Source: JAIBBD01 sp041390685
GTDB taxonomy: Bacteria; Chloroflexota; Dehalococcoidia; UBA2979
Direction of reading: 5' to 3'
DNA: 64,000 bases
Assembly: GCA_041390685.1 (NCBI GenBank)
Contig: JAWKPL010000001.1
Span: forward strand, 2,046,001 to 2,110,000
Shown: piece by piece, positions 1 to 7,792 of the stretch
How the letters are laid out: the number at the start of each line of letters is the position of its first letter
How positions within the stretch are numbered: the stretch's first letter is position 1
Position numbers and translations under genes: made by a program
Notes under the pieces: generated by a model
The model's database searches: none
Told to the model about the DNA's origin: nothing
Seen by the model: the letters and a program-made list of their open reading frames with translations, nothing else

Positions 1-155
1 TGTACCAGGACGCGGAGAAACTGATCCTTGGCGATGCGGCCATCCTGCCGTTGTACTTCTCGCAGAACCACGTGGTCGTGAACCAGGCGGTCCAGGGCTG
101 GATCGAGCCGCCGATGATCATCCCGCGGCTGCGGTACGTATCGTTGGAGCGGTAG
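1..155 (+). CDS. Peptide ABC transporter substrate-binding protein, C-terminal fragment
   Basis: The window opens inside a gene; codons run from base 3 to a TAG at 153-155, giving the last 50 residues. The tail (YQDAEKLILGDAAILPLYF, then QGWIEPP) matches the usual C-terminus of family 5 extracellular solute-binding proteins (OppA/DppA type), where a 'P-L-Y' segment and an aromatic strand close the structure. The stop lies 10 bases before an OppB-type permease, the normal Opp/Dpp order. The protein would be a secreted lipoprotein or periplasmic-type peptide receptor. The ligand cannot be told from this fragment. Confidence 0.8.
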   Translation, partial: YQDAEKLILGDAAILPLYFSQNHVVVNQAVQGWIEPPMIIPRLRYVSLER

Positions 156-165
156 GAGACGGGGC

Positions 166-1152
166 GTGGCCGGCTACATCATCCGCCGGCTGCTGTGGCT
201 CCCGGTGACGCTGCTCGCGGTGTCGTTCCTGACGTTCAGCATCGCGCGGTTCGGCCCGGGAGACCCCGTGACCGTGGCCGCGGGCCAGATCCGCGACCAG
301 GAAGTGCTGGCACAGATCCGGGCGGAACGGGGCCTCGACGGCTCGATCTTCGAGCAGTACGGTCGCTGGGTGAACCGCGCGGTGCGCGGCGACTTCGGGG
401 AGTCGTTCCAGCAGCGTGGCTACACGGTGCGGGAGATCATCTTCCCCAAGATGTGGGTGTCCGCGCAGCTGGGCCTGGTGGCGCTCTTCATCGTCTTCGG
501 CCTCGGCATCCCGCTCGGGCTGCTCGCGGCGTGGCTGCATGGGACGTGGCTCGACCCGTTCATCATCTCGGTCCTGCTGTTCCTTCGAGCGCTGCCGGTC
601 ATCGTCGTCATTCCGCCTCTGATCTGGCTCTTCGCGGTGCGTACGGACATCCTTCCCGTCGGCGGCTGGGACGGCGTCTTCGATATCTGGTGGATCGGGG
701 GCGTCATCGCTGTGCCCATCCCGGACCCGCACCTCTACATCCCGCTGGTCGCGCTCACGCTCCCCGGGTTCGCGGGCGTCGCCCGCCTCGTGCGCGTCAC
801 GGCCCTCGAGGTCTACACCGAGGACTACGTCCGCACCGCCCGCGCGAAGGGCATCCCCGAGTCGCGCGTCGCCACCCGCCACGTGCTCCCGAACTCGCTG
901 TTGCCGATCGTGACCGTCGTCGGCTTCGCCCTCGTCGGGATCGTGGAAGGGGCGTTCTTTACAGAGACGCTGCTGGGCATTCCCGGCATCGGACGCCTGA
1001 CGTTCGAGGCGGTCGGGAGCCGCGACTACGACGTCATCCTCGCGACGACGGTGATCGTCGCCTTCCTGTTCGTCGTCATGAACCTGGTCGTGGAGATCGT
1101 GTACTCGTGGATCGACCCGCGAGTGCGACTCGGAGGGTCGGCGGTCGTATGA
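166..1152 (+). CDS. Oligopeptide/dipeptide ABC transporter permease, OppB/DppB type
   Basis: 328 residues from a GTG start (MAGYIIRRLLWLPVTLLAV). The first hydrophobic helix is followed by a long extracytoplasmic stretch beginning IARFGPGDP, which is characteristic of DppB/OppB permeases. About six membrane helices follow, and near residues 220-250 comes the EAA-type cytoplasmic loop (EDYVRTARAKGIPESRV, then HVLPNSLLP) that docks on the ATPases. It forms the membrane pore with the next gene, with which it overlaps by four bases (ATGA), indicating translational coupling. The ATPases are not adjacent; candidates are at 50901-52973. Confidence in the family is high; the substrate is unknown. Confidence 0.93.
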   Translation: MAGYIIRRLLWLPVTLLAVSFLTFSIARFGPGDPVTVAAGQIRDQEVLAQIRAERGLDGSIFEQYGRWVNRAVRGDFGESFQQRGYTVREIIFPKMWVSAQLGLVALFIVFGLGIPLGLLAAWLHGTWLDPFIISVLLFLRALPVIVVIPPLIWLFAVRTDILPVGGWDGVFDIWWIGGVIAVPIPDPHLYIPLVALTLPGFAGVARLVRVTALEVYTEDYVRTARAKGIPESRVATRHVLPNSLLPIVTVVGFALVGIVEGAFFTETLLGIPGIGRLTFEAVGSRDYDVILATTVIVAFLFVVMNLVVEIVYSWIDPRVRLGGSAVV

Positions 1153-2129
1153 GCGTCGCAGCCGGTCCGTATCAGGCAGAAGTGACCGCGGTCGAGCAAT
1201 ACGAACGGCAGGCCGCGCGCAACCCGTGGCTGCTCCTGTGGGACCGGCTGCGCAAGAAGCGCCTCGCGATGCTGTCTCTCGCCATCGTGATCGTCATCTA
1301 CGGCGCCGGGATCACCGCCCCGCTCATCGCGCCGTACTCCTACACCGAGCAGAACCTCGAGCGCGGCCTCGAGGGGCCGAGCGCCGACCACTGGTTCGGC
1401 ACAGACCGCCTCGGCCGCGACATGTTCAGCCGCGTGCTCTACTCGGCGCGCACGACGCTCATCGTGACGGCTGCCGTCGTCCTCAGCGGGACGCTCGTGC
1501 TCGGAAACTTCCTCGGGCTGCTGGCCGGCTACCGAGGCGGCTGGGTCGACAGCCTGATCATGCGTATCGGCGATGTCTTCGCCTCCTTGCCCGGCCTGCC
1601 GATGCTGATCCTGCTCAACGCCACGCTGCTGCCCCGCGTCCTGCAGCTTGTCGGGTGGTTCGAGGATCACACGCCCGTGAGCGGTCTATCGAGTTCGGGC
1701 ACCGCGTCGTACTTCACTGTCTTCGGCGCCCTGGCGCTGTTCTCCTGGGTGGGCACCGCGAGGCTCATCCGCGCGCAGGTGCTGCAACTCCGTGAGCGTG
1801 ACTTCATCCTCGCCGCGCAGGCCACCGGCGGCAGCACGATCCACATCATCTGGCGGCACCTGCTCCCCAATGTGTCCTTCCTGATCATCCTCGAGATCTC
1901 GGCGGTCCTCGGCGCGGTCGCCGGCTCCGAGATCCTCCTCACGTGGTTCGGCGTGGGCGTCCAGCCGCCGAACCCCTCCTTCGGCGCGATGCTGTTCGAG
2001 GGCTCGGGGGCGCGCACGTTCCAGGCGCACCCGCACCTGCTGCTCGTCCCAGCCGCCGTAGTGACCTCGTTGATGTTCGCCTTCGCCCTGCTGGGCGACG
2101 CGCTCAACGACGCCGTCCGCGGCCGCTGA
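1149..2129 (+). CDS. Oligopeptide/dipeptide ABC transporter permease, OppC/DppC type
   Basis: 326 residues. The start is the ATG overlapping the upstream stop (ATGA); the open frame extends far upstream, but that part is only a shadow of the upstream permease gene. The N-terminus has the OppC_N layout: a cytoplasmic segment (NPWLLLWDRLRKKRLAM), one helix, then the extracytoplasmic motif LEGPSADHWFGTDRLGRDMF, typical of DppC/OppC. Further helices and an EAA loop (ERDFILAAQATGGSTIHII, then RHLLPN) follow. It partners the upstream permease in a heterodimeric channel. No ATPase gene follows; the next gene is trmD. Confidence 0.93.
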   Translation: MSVAAGPYQAEVTAVEQYERQAARNPWLLLWDRLRKKRLAMLSLAIVIVIYGAGITAPLIAPYSYTEQNLERGLEGPSADHWFGTDRLGRDMFSRVLYSARTTLIVTAAVVLSGTLVLGNFLGLLAGYRGGWVDSLIMRIGDVFASLPGLPMLILLNATLLPRVLQLVGWFEDHTPVSGLSSSGTASYFTVFGALALFSWVGTARLIRAQVLQLRERDFILAAQATGGSTIHIIWRHLLPNVSFLIILEISAVLGAVAGSEILLTWFGVGVQPPNPSFGAMLFEGSGARTFQAHPHLLLVPAAVVTSLMFAFALLGDALNDAVRGR

Positions 2130-2185
2130 GGCCGCCCGCCGGGTCGTCCGCAGCGCTCGCGCCTTCGCTGCGTGAGAATGCGAGT

Positions 2186-2935
2186 ATGCGTTTCGACGTC
2201 CTGACGCTGTTTCCCGGCATGTTCACGGGACCCCTCGACGAGTCGATCATGCGGCGCGCGCGCGACGCCGGTCTGATCGAGGTCGTGCTCCACGACCTGC
2301 GCGACTGGGCGACCGACCGCCACCGCACCGTTGACGACTACCCGTTCGGCGGCGGCGCCGGCATGGTAATGAAGCCGGAGCCGCTCTTCACCGCCATCGA
2401 GGCGGTGCAGCCGCGCGCGGACGAGCCGGCGACCGTGGTGCTGCTGACTCCGCAGGGCCGCCCGCTCACCCGGGCCCTCGTGGCGGATCTCGCCGCTCAC
2501 CCACGCCTGCTCCTCGTATGCGGCCGCTATGAGGGCATCGACGAACGCGTGCGGGCGCACCTTGTGGATGTCGAGGTGAGCGTCGGTGATGTCGTCGTGT
2601 CGGGCGGTGAGCTGCCGGCGATGCTGTTGCTCGACGCGGTTGCGCGGCAGGTGCCCGGCGTCCTCGGGAGCGAAGCATCGCTCGAAGAGGAGTCATTCGA
2701 GGGCGGGCTGCTCGAGTATCCGCAGTACACGCGCCCCGCGGAGTTTCGGGGCTGGCCCGTGCCGGACGTGCTCCTCTCCGGGCATCACGCGGAGATCGCG
2801 AAGTGGCGCCGGCGGCAACGCCTGCTGCGCACGCGCGCCCGGCGCCCCGACCTCCTCGCCACGGCCGACCTCACCGAAGCGGAACGCGCATGGCTCGCCG
2901 GACTCGACGCAACGGATTCCGAGCCGGTAGACTGA
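2186..2935 (+). CDS. trmD: tRNA (guanine(37)-N1)-methyltransferase TrmD
   Basis: 249 residues, starting at the ATG of MRFDVLTLFPGMF, the canonical TrmD N-terminus. The SPOUT trefoil-knot motifs are intact: YPFGGGAGMVMKPEP, VCGRYEGIDERV around residue 115, and SVGDVVVSGGELPAM just after. The C-terminal region has YPQYTRP and HHAEIAKWRR. It methylates G37 of tRNAs for Leu, Pro and Arg using S-adenosylmethionine, which prevents +1 frameshifting. It lies 51 bases upstream of rplS, the common bacterial trmD-rplS pairing (rpsP and rimM are not here). A longer in-frame upstream extension overlaps the permease gene and was rejected. Confidence 0.97.
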   Translation: MRFDVLTLFPGMFTGPLDESIMRRARDAGLIEVVLHDLRDWATDRHRTVDDYPFGGGAGMVMKPEPLFTAIEAVQPRADEPATVVLLTPQGRPLTRALVADLAAHPRLLLVCGRYEGIDERVRAHLVDVEVSVGDVVVSGGELPAMLLLDAVARQVPGVLGSEASLEEESFEGGLLEYPQYTRPAEFRGWPVPDVLLSGHHAEIAKWRRRQRLLRTRARRPDLLATADLTEAERAWLAGLDATDSEPVD

Positions 2936-2986
2936 CCGTCTGCGGCTTCCGCCCCGACCCGGCATCACTCGCATACGAGGATTCGC

Positions 2987-3340
2987 ATGTCCATCGACCT
3001 GAGCACGCTCGCGCCACCGCGCAACGAGACCATCCCTGAGTTCAACCCCGGCGACACGGTGAAGGTGCACGTGCGCGTCGTCGAGGGGAACCGCGAGCGC
3101 GTGCAGGCGTTCGAGGGCGTCGTCATCCGCCTGCGCCGTGGCCCGGCCGGCGACTTCACCGTCCGCCGCATCGCCTCCAACCGCGTGGGTGTCGAGCGGA
3201 CCTTCCCCTTCAACGGCTCTCGCATCGACAAGGTCGAAGTGTTGCGCCGCGGACGTGTGCGCCGCGCAAAGCTGTACTACCTGCGGGGCCGCACCGGCCG
3301 CGCGGCGCGCATCAAGGAAGCGGCCCGCACGACGAGCTGA
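2987..3340 (+). CDS. rplS: 50S ribosomal protein L19
   Basis: 117 residues, normal family length. The motifs EFNPGDTVKVHVRVVEGNRE, VQAFEGVVI, FTVRRIASNRVGVERTFP and the basic tail KVEVLRRGRVRRAKLYYLR are diagnostic of bL19, which sits at the 30S-50S interface. An AGGA ribosome-binding site lies 5-6 bases before the ATG. It is cotranscribed with trmD, and a strong hairpin follows 22 bases after the stop. Confidence 0.97.
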   Translation: MSIDLSTLAPPRNETIPEFNPGDTVKVHVRVVEGNRERVQAFEGVVIRLRRGPAGDFTVRRIASNRVGVERTFPFNGSRIDKVEVLRRGRVRRAKLYYLRGRTGRAARIKEAARTTS

Positions 3341-3362
3341 CGCCCGGCCGAAGACACTGACA

Positions 3363-3388
3363 CGGAGCCCGCCGTGAGGCGGGCTCCG
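3363..3388. terminator. Hairpin between convergent rplS and the PNPOx/GAF gene
   Basis: A perfect 11-bp stem (CGGAGCCCGCC / GGCGGGCTCCG) closes a GTGA loop. It lies between the rplS stop and the stop of the convergent minus-strand gene, so it can serve both directions. There is no U-tract, so Rho-independent function is inferred from position and stem strength. Confidence 0.65.
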
Positions 3389-3416
3389 CTGCGTCCGCGT
3401 GGCATCGAGGCGCGTG

Positions 3417-4769
3417 TCAGCCTTCGTCGGCGGTGCCGGCGGCCGCGACGAGGGCCAGCGGGCGGGCCACGACCAGCCGGAAGCGTCCGCGGCCCGTCTT
3501 CTCCATCCGGATCACGCTGCCGCAGCGCTCGTCGAGCCGCTTCCGCAGCAGGATCAGCCGCGCTTCGAGGTTGTCCTTCAGGTCGGGCAACGCGAGCGTA
3601 TGGTCGAGGCGGATCTCCCGGTTGCTGAACTCCACTCGCCGCTCGTCCTGGTACTCGCGCAGCAGTCGCCACAGGATGCCGCCGGCGACGCCTTTAATCA
3701 GGTACTCGTTGTCGAGGAAGATGCTCTCGTCGTCGGGGTAGTACTTGACGTGCACCGGGCGCTCGTCGTCTGACGTCTCCGCAGCGGCGGTCGTCCGTTC
3801 GATCCCGCCGAGTGCCTCCATGGCCAGCGCGACCTGGCTGGCGAGCATGCCGACCAGCCACTCGTCCTGTGCCGTGAACGCGCCTGCTCGTTCGCTCTGC
3901 ATGACGAGCACGCCCACCAGTTCGCGGCGCACGAGCATCGGCGTTACGAGCTGGCTCTGCACGGTCGGCAGTCCGGGCAGCGGGATCGTCGTGTCTCGTG
4001 GCGCGTGCTCGCCCGATGCGGACGCCTGCGCCGCTCGCGAGTACGCGAGGTCACGCGCCATGTTCGTGACCCGCACAGACTGCCGCCGCGCGGCGGCCAG
4101 CCCGATGATGCCTTCGCCGGCGGACACCTCGGAACCCGCGCCCGAGGAGCTGTAGCCCGCGCTGGCGACGGTGTAGAGCCGTTGCCCGCTTTCATCGACG
4201 AGCATCACGAAGCCATGCGTGAAGCCCAGCAACTCCTCGCACGCCTGCAGCGTGCCGTGCAGCAATGCTTCCAGGTCGTCCGCGTCGCCGACCACGCGCG
4301 AGAACGCCTCCGCCTTCTCGAGGTCAGGCGTCCGAGGCGGAAGCGGCTCCGGGAAGTCGCAGGGCGCCATCACGCAGCTGAGCACACGGCAGATGTCGAC
4401 GCCCTTCAGTTTGAAGACGTTCGCCATCCCCTGTTGCGCCGCTACCGCATCGAGGTGGGTCCGCATCCGCTCGAAGACGGGCCCCTCCGTCTCGGTGTGC
4501 GTGTACTCGAGGTCGAGCATGAACATGCGCCCGGTCTCCGGCTCGACCAGCCCGACCTCGGCGAGCGGGTTCACGATCGTGTTGTGCTCCGTCTTCTTGA
4601 AGAACTGTCGCGAGAGCGCGACGTGCTCGTCGTCAATGCGATGGACGATCGAGAGGTACGTCACGTTCGGTGTGCCATCGGAGTCGACCGTGGCGATTGC
4701 GGACGGGATCACCCCGTCGAAGCAGGTGGGAATATCCCGCAGTCGAACTTGCTCGCCGAGGACTGTCAC
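3417..4769 (-). CDS. PNPOx-fold / GAF / winged-helix-like putative sensor-regulator
   Basis: 450 residues from a GTG that overlaps the upstream gene's stop by four bases (GTGA). Three regions can be read. Residues about 1-135 resemble a pyridoxamine 5'-phosphate oxidase-like split barrel (IPSAIATVDSDGTPNVTYLS, later ALSRQFFKKTEHN), as in flavin- or heme-binding PNPOx relatives. Residues about 160-320 look like a GAF domain (GFVMLVDESGQRLYTVASAG, AGEGIIGLAA, RRELVGVLVMQSE). Residues about 345-440 look like a winged helix (IFLDNEYLIKGVAGGILWRL, then an Arg-rich wing and RGRFRLVVAR). A cofactor-sensing transcription regulator is an inference. It is translationally coupled to a second PNPOx protein and divergent from an FAD oxidoreductase. 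Confidence 0.7.
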   Translation of the reverse strand: MTVLGEQVRLRDIPTCFDGVIPSAIATVDSDGTPNVTYLSIVHRIDDEHVALSRQFFKKTEHNTIVNPLAEVGLVEPETGRMFMLDLEYTHTETEGPVFERMRTHLDAVAAQQGMANVFKLKGVDICRVLSCVMAPCDFPEPLPPRTPDLEKAEAFSRVVGDADDLEALLHGTLQACEELLGFTHGFVMLVDESGQRLYTVASAGYSSSGAGSEVSAGEGIIGLAAARRQSVRVTNMARDLAYSRAAQASASGEHAPRDTTIPLPGLPTVQSQLVTPMLVRRELVGVLVMQSERAGAFTAQDEWLVGMLASQVALAMEALGGIERTTAAAETSDDERPVHVKYYPDDESIFLDNEYLIKGVAGGILWRLLREYQDERRVEFSNREIRLDHTLALPDLKDNLEARLILLRKRLDERCGSVIRMEKTGRGRFRLVVARPLALVAAAGTADEG

Positions 4770-5230
4770 AGCGGTCGTCCCGCGTCCGGCCCCGGCGTCT
4801 GATCGAACGCCTGCTCGATCGCGAAGTCGATGCGCACCACGTCCTCGGTCCACAGGTTGCGCAGCAGCGCTGGCGGGTCGCCAACGAGGGCGGCCGAGAC
4901 CATGAACGCCTCGCGGTGCAGGCGCACCCAGTCGCGGTCGTCGCCGTCCGGCTCCAGCACGACTCCGGTCGCTGTGCCCTTCAGCTGGATCGAACGGTAC
5001 GAGACTGGGTCGCCGACGGTCATCGCGATGCGCTTCGTGGTGTCGACGTCCTCGAGAGTGAACTGACTGCGAGCGCGGTCGATGAACACGGAGGCGGTTG
5101 CGCCATCGGGCGAGACGCGCGGGCCCCACGCCGTATTCAGGTGTGGACGGCCGCTCACGTCCGCGGTCGCGACCGAGACGGCCACACCGGACTCGATCAA
5201 CTCGCGTAGCTCTTCGCTGACGACGTACAT
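4766..5230 (-). CDS. Pyridoxamine 5'-phosphate oxidase-family (flavin-binding split-barrel) protein
   Basis: 154 residues from MYVVSEELRELIESGV. The PNPOx-like N-terminal strand pattern is clear: VAVSVATADVSGRPHLNTAW, then ASVFIDRARSQFTLEDV and KGTATGVVLEPDGDD. Such small proteins usually bind FMN, F420 or heme and act as oxidoreductases or cofactor carriers; which cofactor cannot be told. The frame is open further upstream, but this ATG gives the family's usual start. Its stop overlaps the start of the GAF-containing gene, so the two proteins should be made together. Confidence 0.75.
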   Translation of the reverse strand: MYVVSEELRELIESGVAVSVATADVSGRPHLNTAWGPRVSPDGATASVFIDRARSQFTLEDVDTTKRIAMTVGDPVSYRSIQLKGTATGVVLEPDGDDRDWVRLHREAFMVSAALVGDPPALLRNLWTEDVVRIDFAIEQAFDQTPGPDAGRPL

Positions 5231-5299
5231 GTTCACCACTCGGCGGGCGGGTGTCGGTCGGGGTGCGTGCAGCGCTGCGGACACCCTGCGGGGCGAGCT

Positions 5300-5359
5300 T
5301 AGGAATCTTATCCGATCTGTTTAGCATCCGTGTAGGAAGGCGTAGCGAGCATTTAGGAA
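5300..5359. repeat. Three phased TAGGAA direct repeats in a divergent promoter region
   Basis: TAGGAA occurs at 5300-5305, 5333-5338 and 5354-5359, all on the plus strand, in the 205-base spacer between divergent genes. Start-to-start distances are 33 and 21 bases, close to three and two helical turns, so the copies would face the same side of the DNA. This looks like an operator for a multimeric regulator. The adjacent winged-helix-like protein is the obvious but untested candidate. Confidence 0.45.
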
Positions 5360-5435
5360 CCGCGCACCACCCGCTTCGCGATGCTCTCTTTACAGCAACA
5401 CGCGCCCGGAACGCGCACTGAAGGAGAGTACAGCA

Positions 5436-6827
5436 ATGGTCACCGTCGAACGCCCGGCCGGCATCAGCAGCGACAGCGTCGCCGCCTTCCGATCCACCAT
5501 CGAGGGCGATGTCATCACCCCCGAGGACGGGGCGTACGGCTCCGCTCGCCAGCTGTGGAATGCCGCCTTCCAGAGGTTCCCCGCCCTCATCGTCCGCGCA
5601 GCCTCAACCGAGGACGTCGTCCGCGCGGTCGGCTTCGCGAACGAGCACGAGGCGGCCATCGCCGTGCGCAGCGGCGGCCACAGCCTCGCCGGTCTCAGCT
5701 CCAACGACGGCGGCGTGGTCATCGACCTTTCCCGGATGGACGCCATCGAGGTCGACCCGGCGGCGCGGCAGGCCTGGGTGCAGCCCGGTGTCACCTCCGA
5801 GGTGCTGGCCGCCACCACCCTGCCACACGGCCTCGTCCTGACGACCGGAGATGCTCCGACGGTCGGTATTGGCGGTCTGACGCTGGGCGGTGGCATCGGC
5901 TGGTTCGTACGCAAGTACGGTCTCACGATCGACCACCTGCTCGACGTGGAGGTTGTGACCGCTGACGGGCGCGTGCTCGTGGCCAACGAGCGCGAGCACG
6001 CCGACCTCTTTTGGGCCGTTCGCGGCGGTGGCGGGAACTTCGGCGTTGCCACCCGGTACCACTTCCGTCTCGACCAGACCGGGCCGGTGCTTGCGGGAGT
6101 CATCCTCCTCCCGATGACCCCCGAAGCCGTCCGCGGCTACGTCGATGTCGCCACGGCGGCCCCCGAGGACCTGAGCACGCAGCTCATCCTTGCGGTCGCG
6201 CCGCCGGCGCCGTTCGTTCCACAGGACGTGGTCGGCACGCCCGTCGCTATGGTCGTGGCCTGCTGGTCAGGCGACCACGACCAGGGCCGCGGGGTGCTCG
6301 CCCGCTTCTCTCAGCTCGCCGGCGGGCCGCTCGTCGAGCTCGTCGAGGCTATGCCCTACGCGGCCATGTTCGAGCTGATGCGCGAGCCCACGCGTCCCGG
6401 GCTGCATGGCTCCGTCCGTTCCTCATTCCTGCGCAGCATCGAGGACGGCCTGATCGATGCCATGCTGACCGAGCTGCCGCCTGGAGAGTCAATCGCGCAG
6501 ATTCGCGTCCTCGGCGGCGCGATGGCGCGCGTCCCCGCCGAGGCAACCGCCTTCGCGCATCGGGATAAGCCGTTCATGCTGCTGTTCGCAGGCAGCGGCT
6601 CAAGCGAGCATGACGGCGCCGACGCGGCCGCCTGGGTCGAGCGCGCCTGGACGCGCGCCGAGGCGTGGGCCGACGGCGCCTATGTGAACTTCCTCGGCGA
6701 CCGTGACGCTGGGGCGCGTGTCCACGAGGCGTACCCGGCCGCCACTTACCAGCGCCTTGCTGACGTCAAGGCCAAGTACGACCCGAAGAACCGCTTCCGA
6801 GGCAATCAGAACGTCCGCCCCTCATAG
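5436..6827 (+). CDS. FAD-linked oxidoreductase, berberine-bridge/6-hydroxynicotine oxidase type
   Basis: 463 residues, typical length. An AAGGAGAG site sits 8 bases before the ATG. The PCMH-type FAD domain is clear: residues about 40-210 contain RSGGHSLAGLS, where His82 is the expected covalent flavin-attachment residue, and GDAPTVGIGGLTLGGGIGWF followed by RKYGLTIDHLL. The second Cys of bicovalent enzymes is not seen. The C-terminal BBE segment is present (YDPKNRFRGNQNV). Members oxidise alcohols, sugars or alkaloid-like substrates with oxygen; the substrate here is unknown. It diverges from the PNPOx/GAF pair and may be controlled by it. No secretion signal is evident. Confidence 0.88.
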   Translation: MVTVERPAGISSDSVAAFRSTIEGDVITPEDGAYGSARQLWNAAFQRFPALIVRAASTEDVVRAVGFANEHEAAIAVRSGGHSLAGLSSNDGGVVIDLSRMDAIEVDPAARQAWVQPGVTSEVLAATTLPHGLVLTTGDAPTVGIGGLTLGGGIGWFVRKYGLTIDHLLDVEVVTADGRVLVANEREHADLFWAVRGGGGNFGVATRYHFRLDQTGPVLAGVILLPMTPEAVRGYVDVATAAPEDLSTQLILAVAPPAPFVPQDVVGTPVAMVVACWSGDHDQGRGVLARFSQLAGGPLVELVEAMPYAAMFELMREPTRPGLHGSVRSSFLRSIEDGLIDAMLTELPPGESIAQIRVLGGAMARVPAEATAFAHRDKPFMLLFAGSGSSEHDGADAAAWVERAWTRAEAWADGAYVNFLGDRDAGARVHEAYPAATYQRLADVKAKYDPKNRFRGNQNVRPS

Positions 6828-6845
6828 CGGCGTTCGGCGCTGCAG

Positions 6846-6876
6846 GTGGAGGGGGCCCGGAATGGGCCCTCTCCAC
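6846..6876 (+). terminator. Hairpin downstream of the FAD oxidoreductase
   Basis: A 13-bp stem with one G-U pair, 6846-6858 against 6864-6876, closes the loop GGAAT, 19 bases after the stop codon. No U-run follows, so it may act as a Rho-aided terminator or an mRNA 3' end stabiliser. Confidence 0.55.
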
Positions 6877-6947
6877 GTCCCCGGCATCGGCGCTCTCTTG
6901 ATGCCGCTATGATGCGCCCGGGTACGAAGTTACGAGGGGAGACGGCG

Positions 6948-7787
6948 ATGACGATGGCAGGCGCACTGCCCGAGATCCTGACATCCGAGCAGCTCGATGA
7001 GCGCCGCTTCCGCTTCGGGAGCGTCGACGCCGAGGGGCGAGACGTGGTGTTCGGCGGTCAGCTGCTCGCGCAGATGATCACTGCCTCGGGCGCCCTCGCG
7101 GGAGGCAAGGAAGTGAAGACCATCCACGCCGTCTTCGTCCGCGCGGGCACGATCACGCAACCGATCGACATCGAGGTGGCTCCGGTGAACGCGGGCCGCA
7201 CGTTCGCCACCGACACCGTGACGGTGTGGCAGGGCGACCGCCTCTGCGCGCGTGCGCAGGTGCTGCTGCATGCGCCTGAGCCGGACCTCATCCGCAGCGA
7301 ACTGGCGATGCCGGACGAACCCGCCCCCGAGGATGGGACGCCCTCCCGCGCCTTCGTCTTCCCCGGCGCGGAGATGCGAGTCGTGCGCGGCACCGGCGAC
7401 AGCTCGCCCGGCCCGGCCGAGCTCTCCTTCTGGACGCGCTACCCCGACGCCCCCGACGGCCAGCTCGCCAGCCAGGCCATCCTCTCGTGGGCCACGAACG
7501 GCCTTCTCATCGGCACAGCCATGAAGCCGCATGGGCTCAACCTCGCGGATGCGCACCGCTCGATCTCGACCGGCGTCATCAGCAACACCCTCACGTTCCA
7601 TGACGTCTTCGATGCACGCGACTGGCTGCTACTGACACACGACGTCCCGTACGCCGGCCGCGGCCGAGTCTACGGTCGAGGACACGTGTTCACCCGCGAC
7701 GGCCACATCGTCGCGTCATTCGTGCAGGACAGCATGGTGCGAGGGATCCCCGAGGGCGCCGCCCTCGATGGCCGCACGGCAATGTAG
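6948..7787 (+). CDS. Acyl-CoA thioesterase, TesB/double hot-dog family
   Basis: 279 residues from the ATG of MTMAGALPEILTSEQLDE, preceded by GAGGGGA; an earlier in-frame start lacks such a site. The two hot-dog halves are visible. The first has FGGQLLAQMITASG and the strand HAVFVRAGTITQPIDIEV; the second has RYPDAPDGQLASQAILSWAT and FHDVFDARDWLLLTHDVPYAG. TesB-like enzymes hydrolyse medium/long acyl-CoA to free acid and CoA in the cytosol. It is convergent with the antiporter gene, with only five bases between the stops. Exact chain-length preference is unknown. Confidence 0.85.
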   Translation: MTMAGALPEILTSEQLDERRFRFGSVDAEGRDVVFGGQLLAQMITASGALAGGKEVKTIHAVFVRAGTITQPIDIEVAPVNAGRTFATDTVTVWQGDRLCARAQVLLHAPEPDLIRSELAMPDEPAPEDGTPSRAFVFPGAEMRVVRGTGDSSPGPAELSFWTRYPDAPDGQLASQAILSWATNGLLIGTAMKPHGLNLADAHRSISTGVISNTLTFHDVFDARDWLLLTHDVPYAGRGRVYGRGHVFTRDGHIVASFVQDSMVRGIPEGAALDGRTAM

Positions 7788-7792
7788 CCCGC

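Noticed and set aside
195..1148. An N-terminal extension of the OppC frame into the OppB gene
   Set aside because: The extension is Arg/Pro-rich and out of phase with the certain OppB gene; OppC homologues start at the overlapping ATG.
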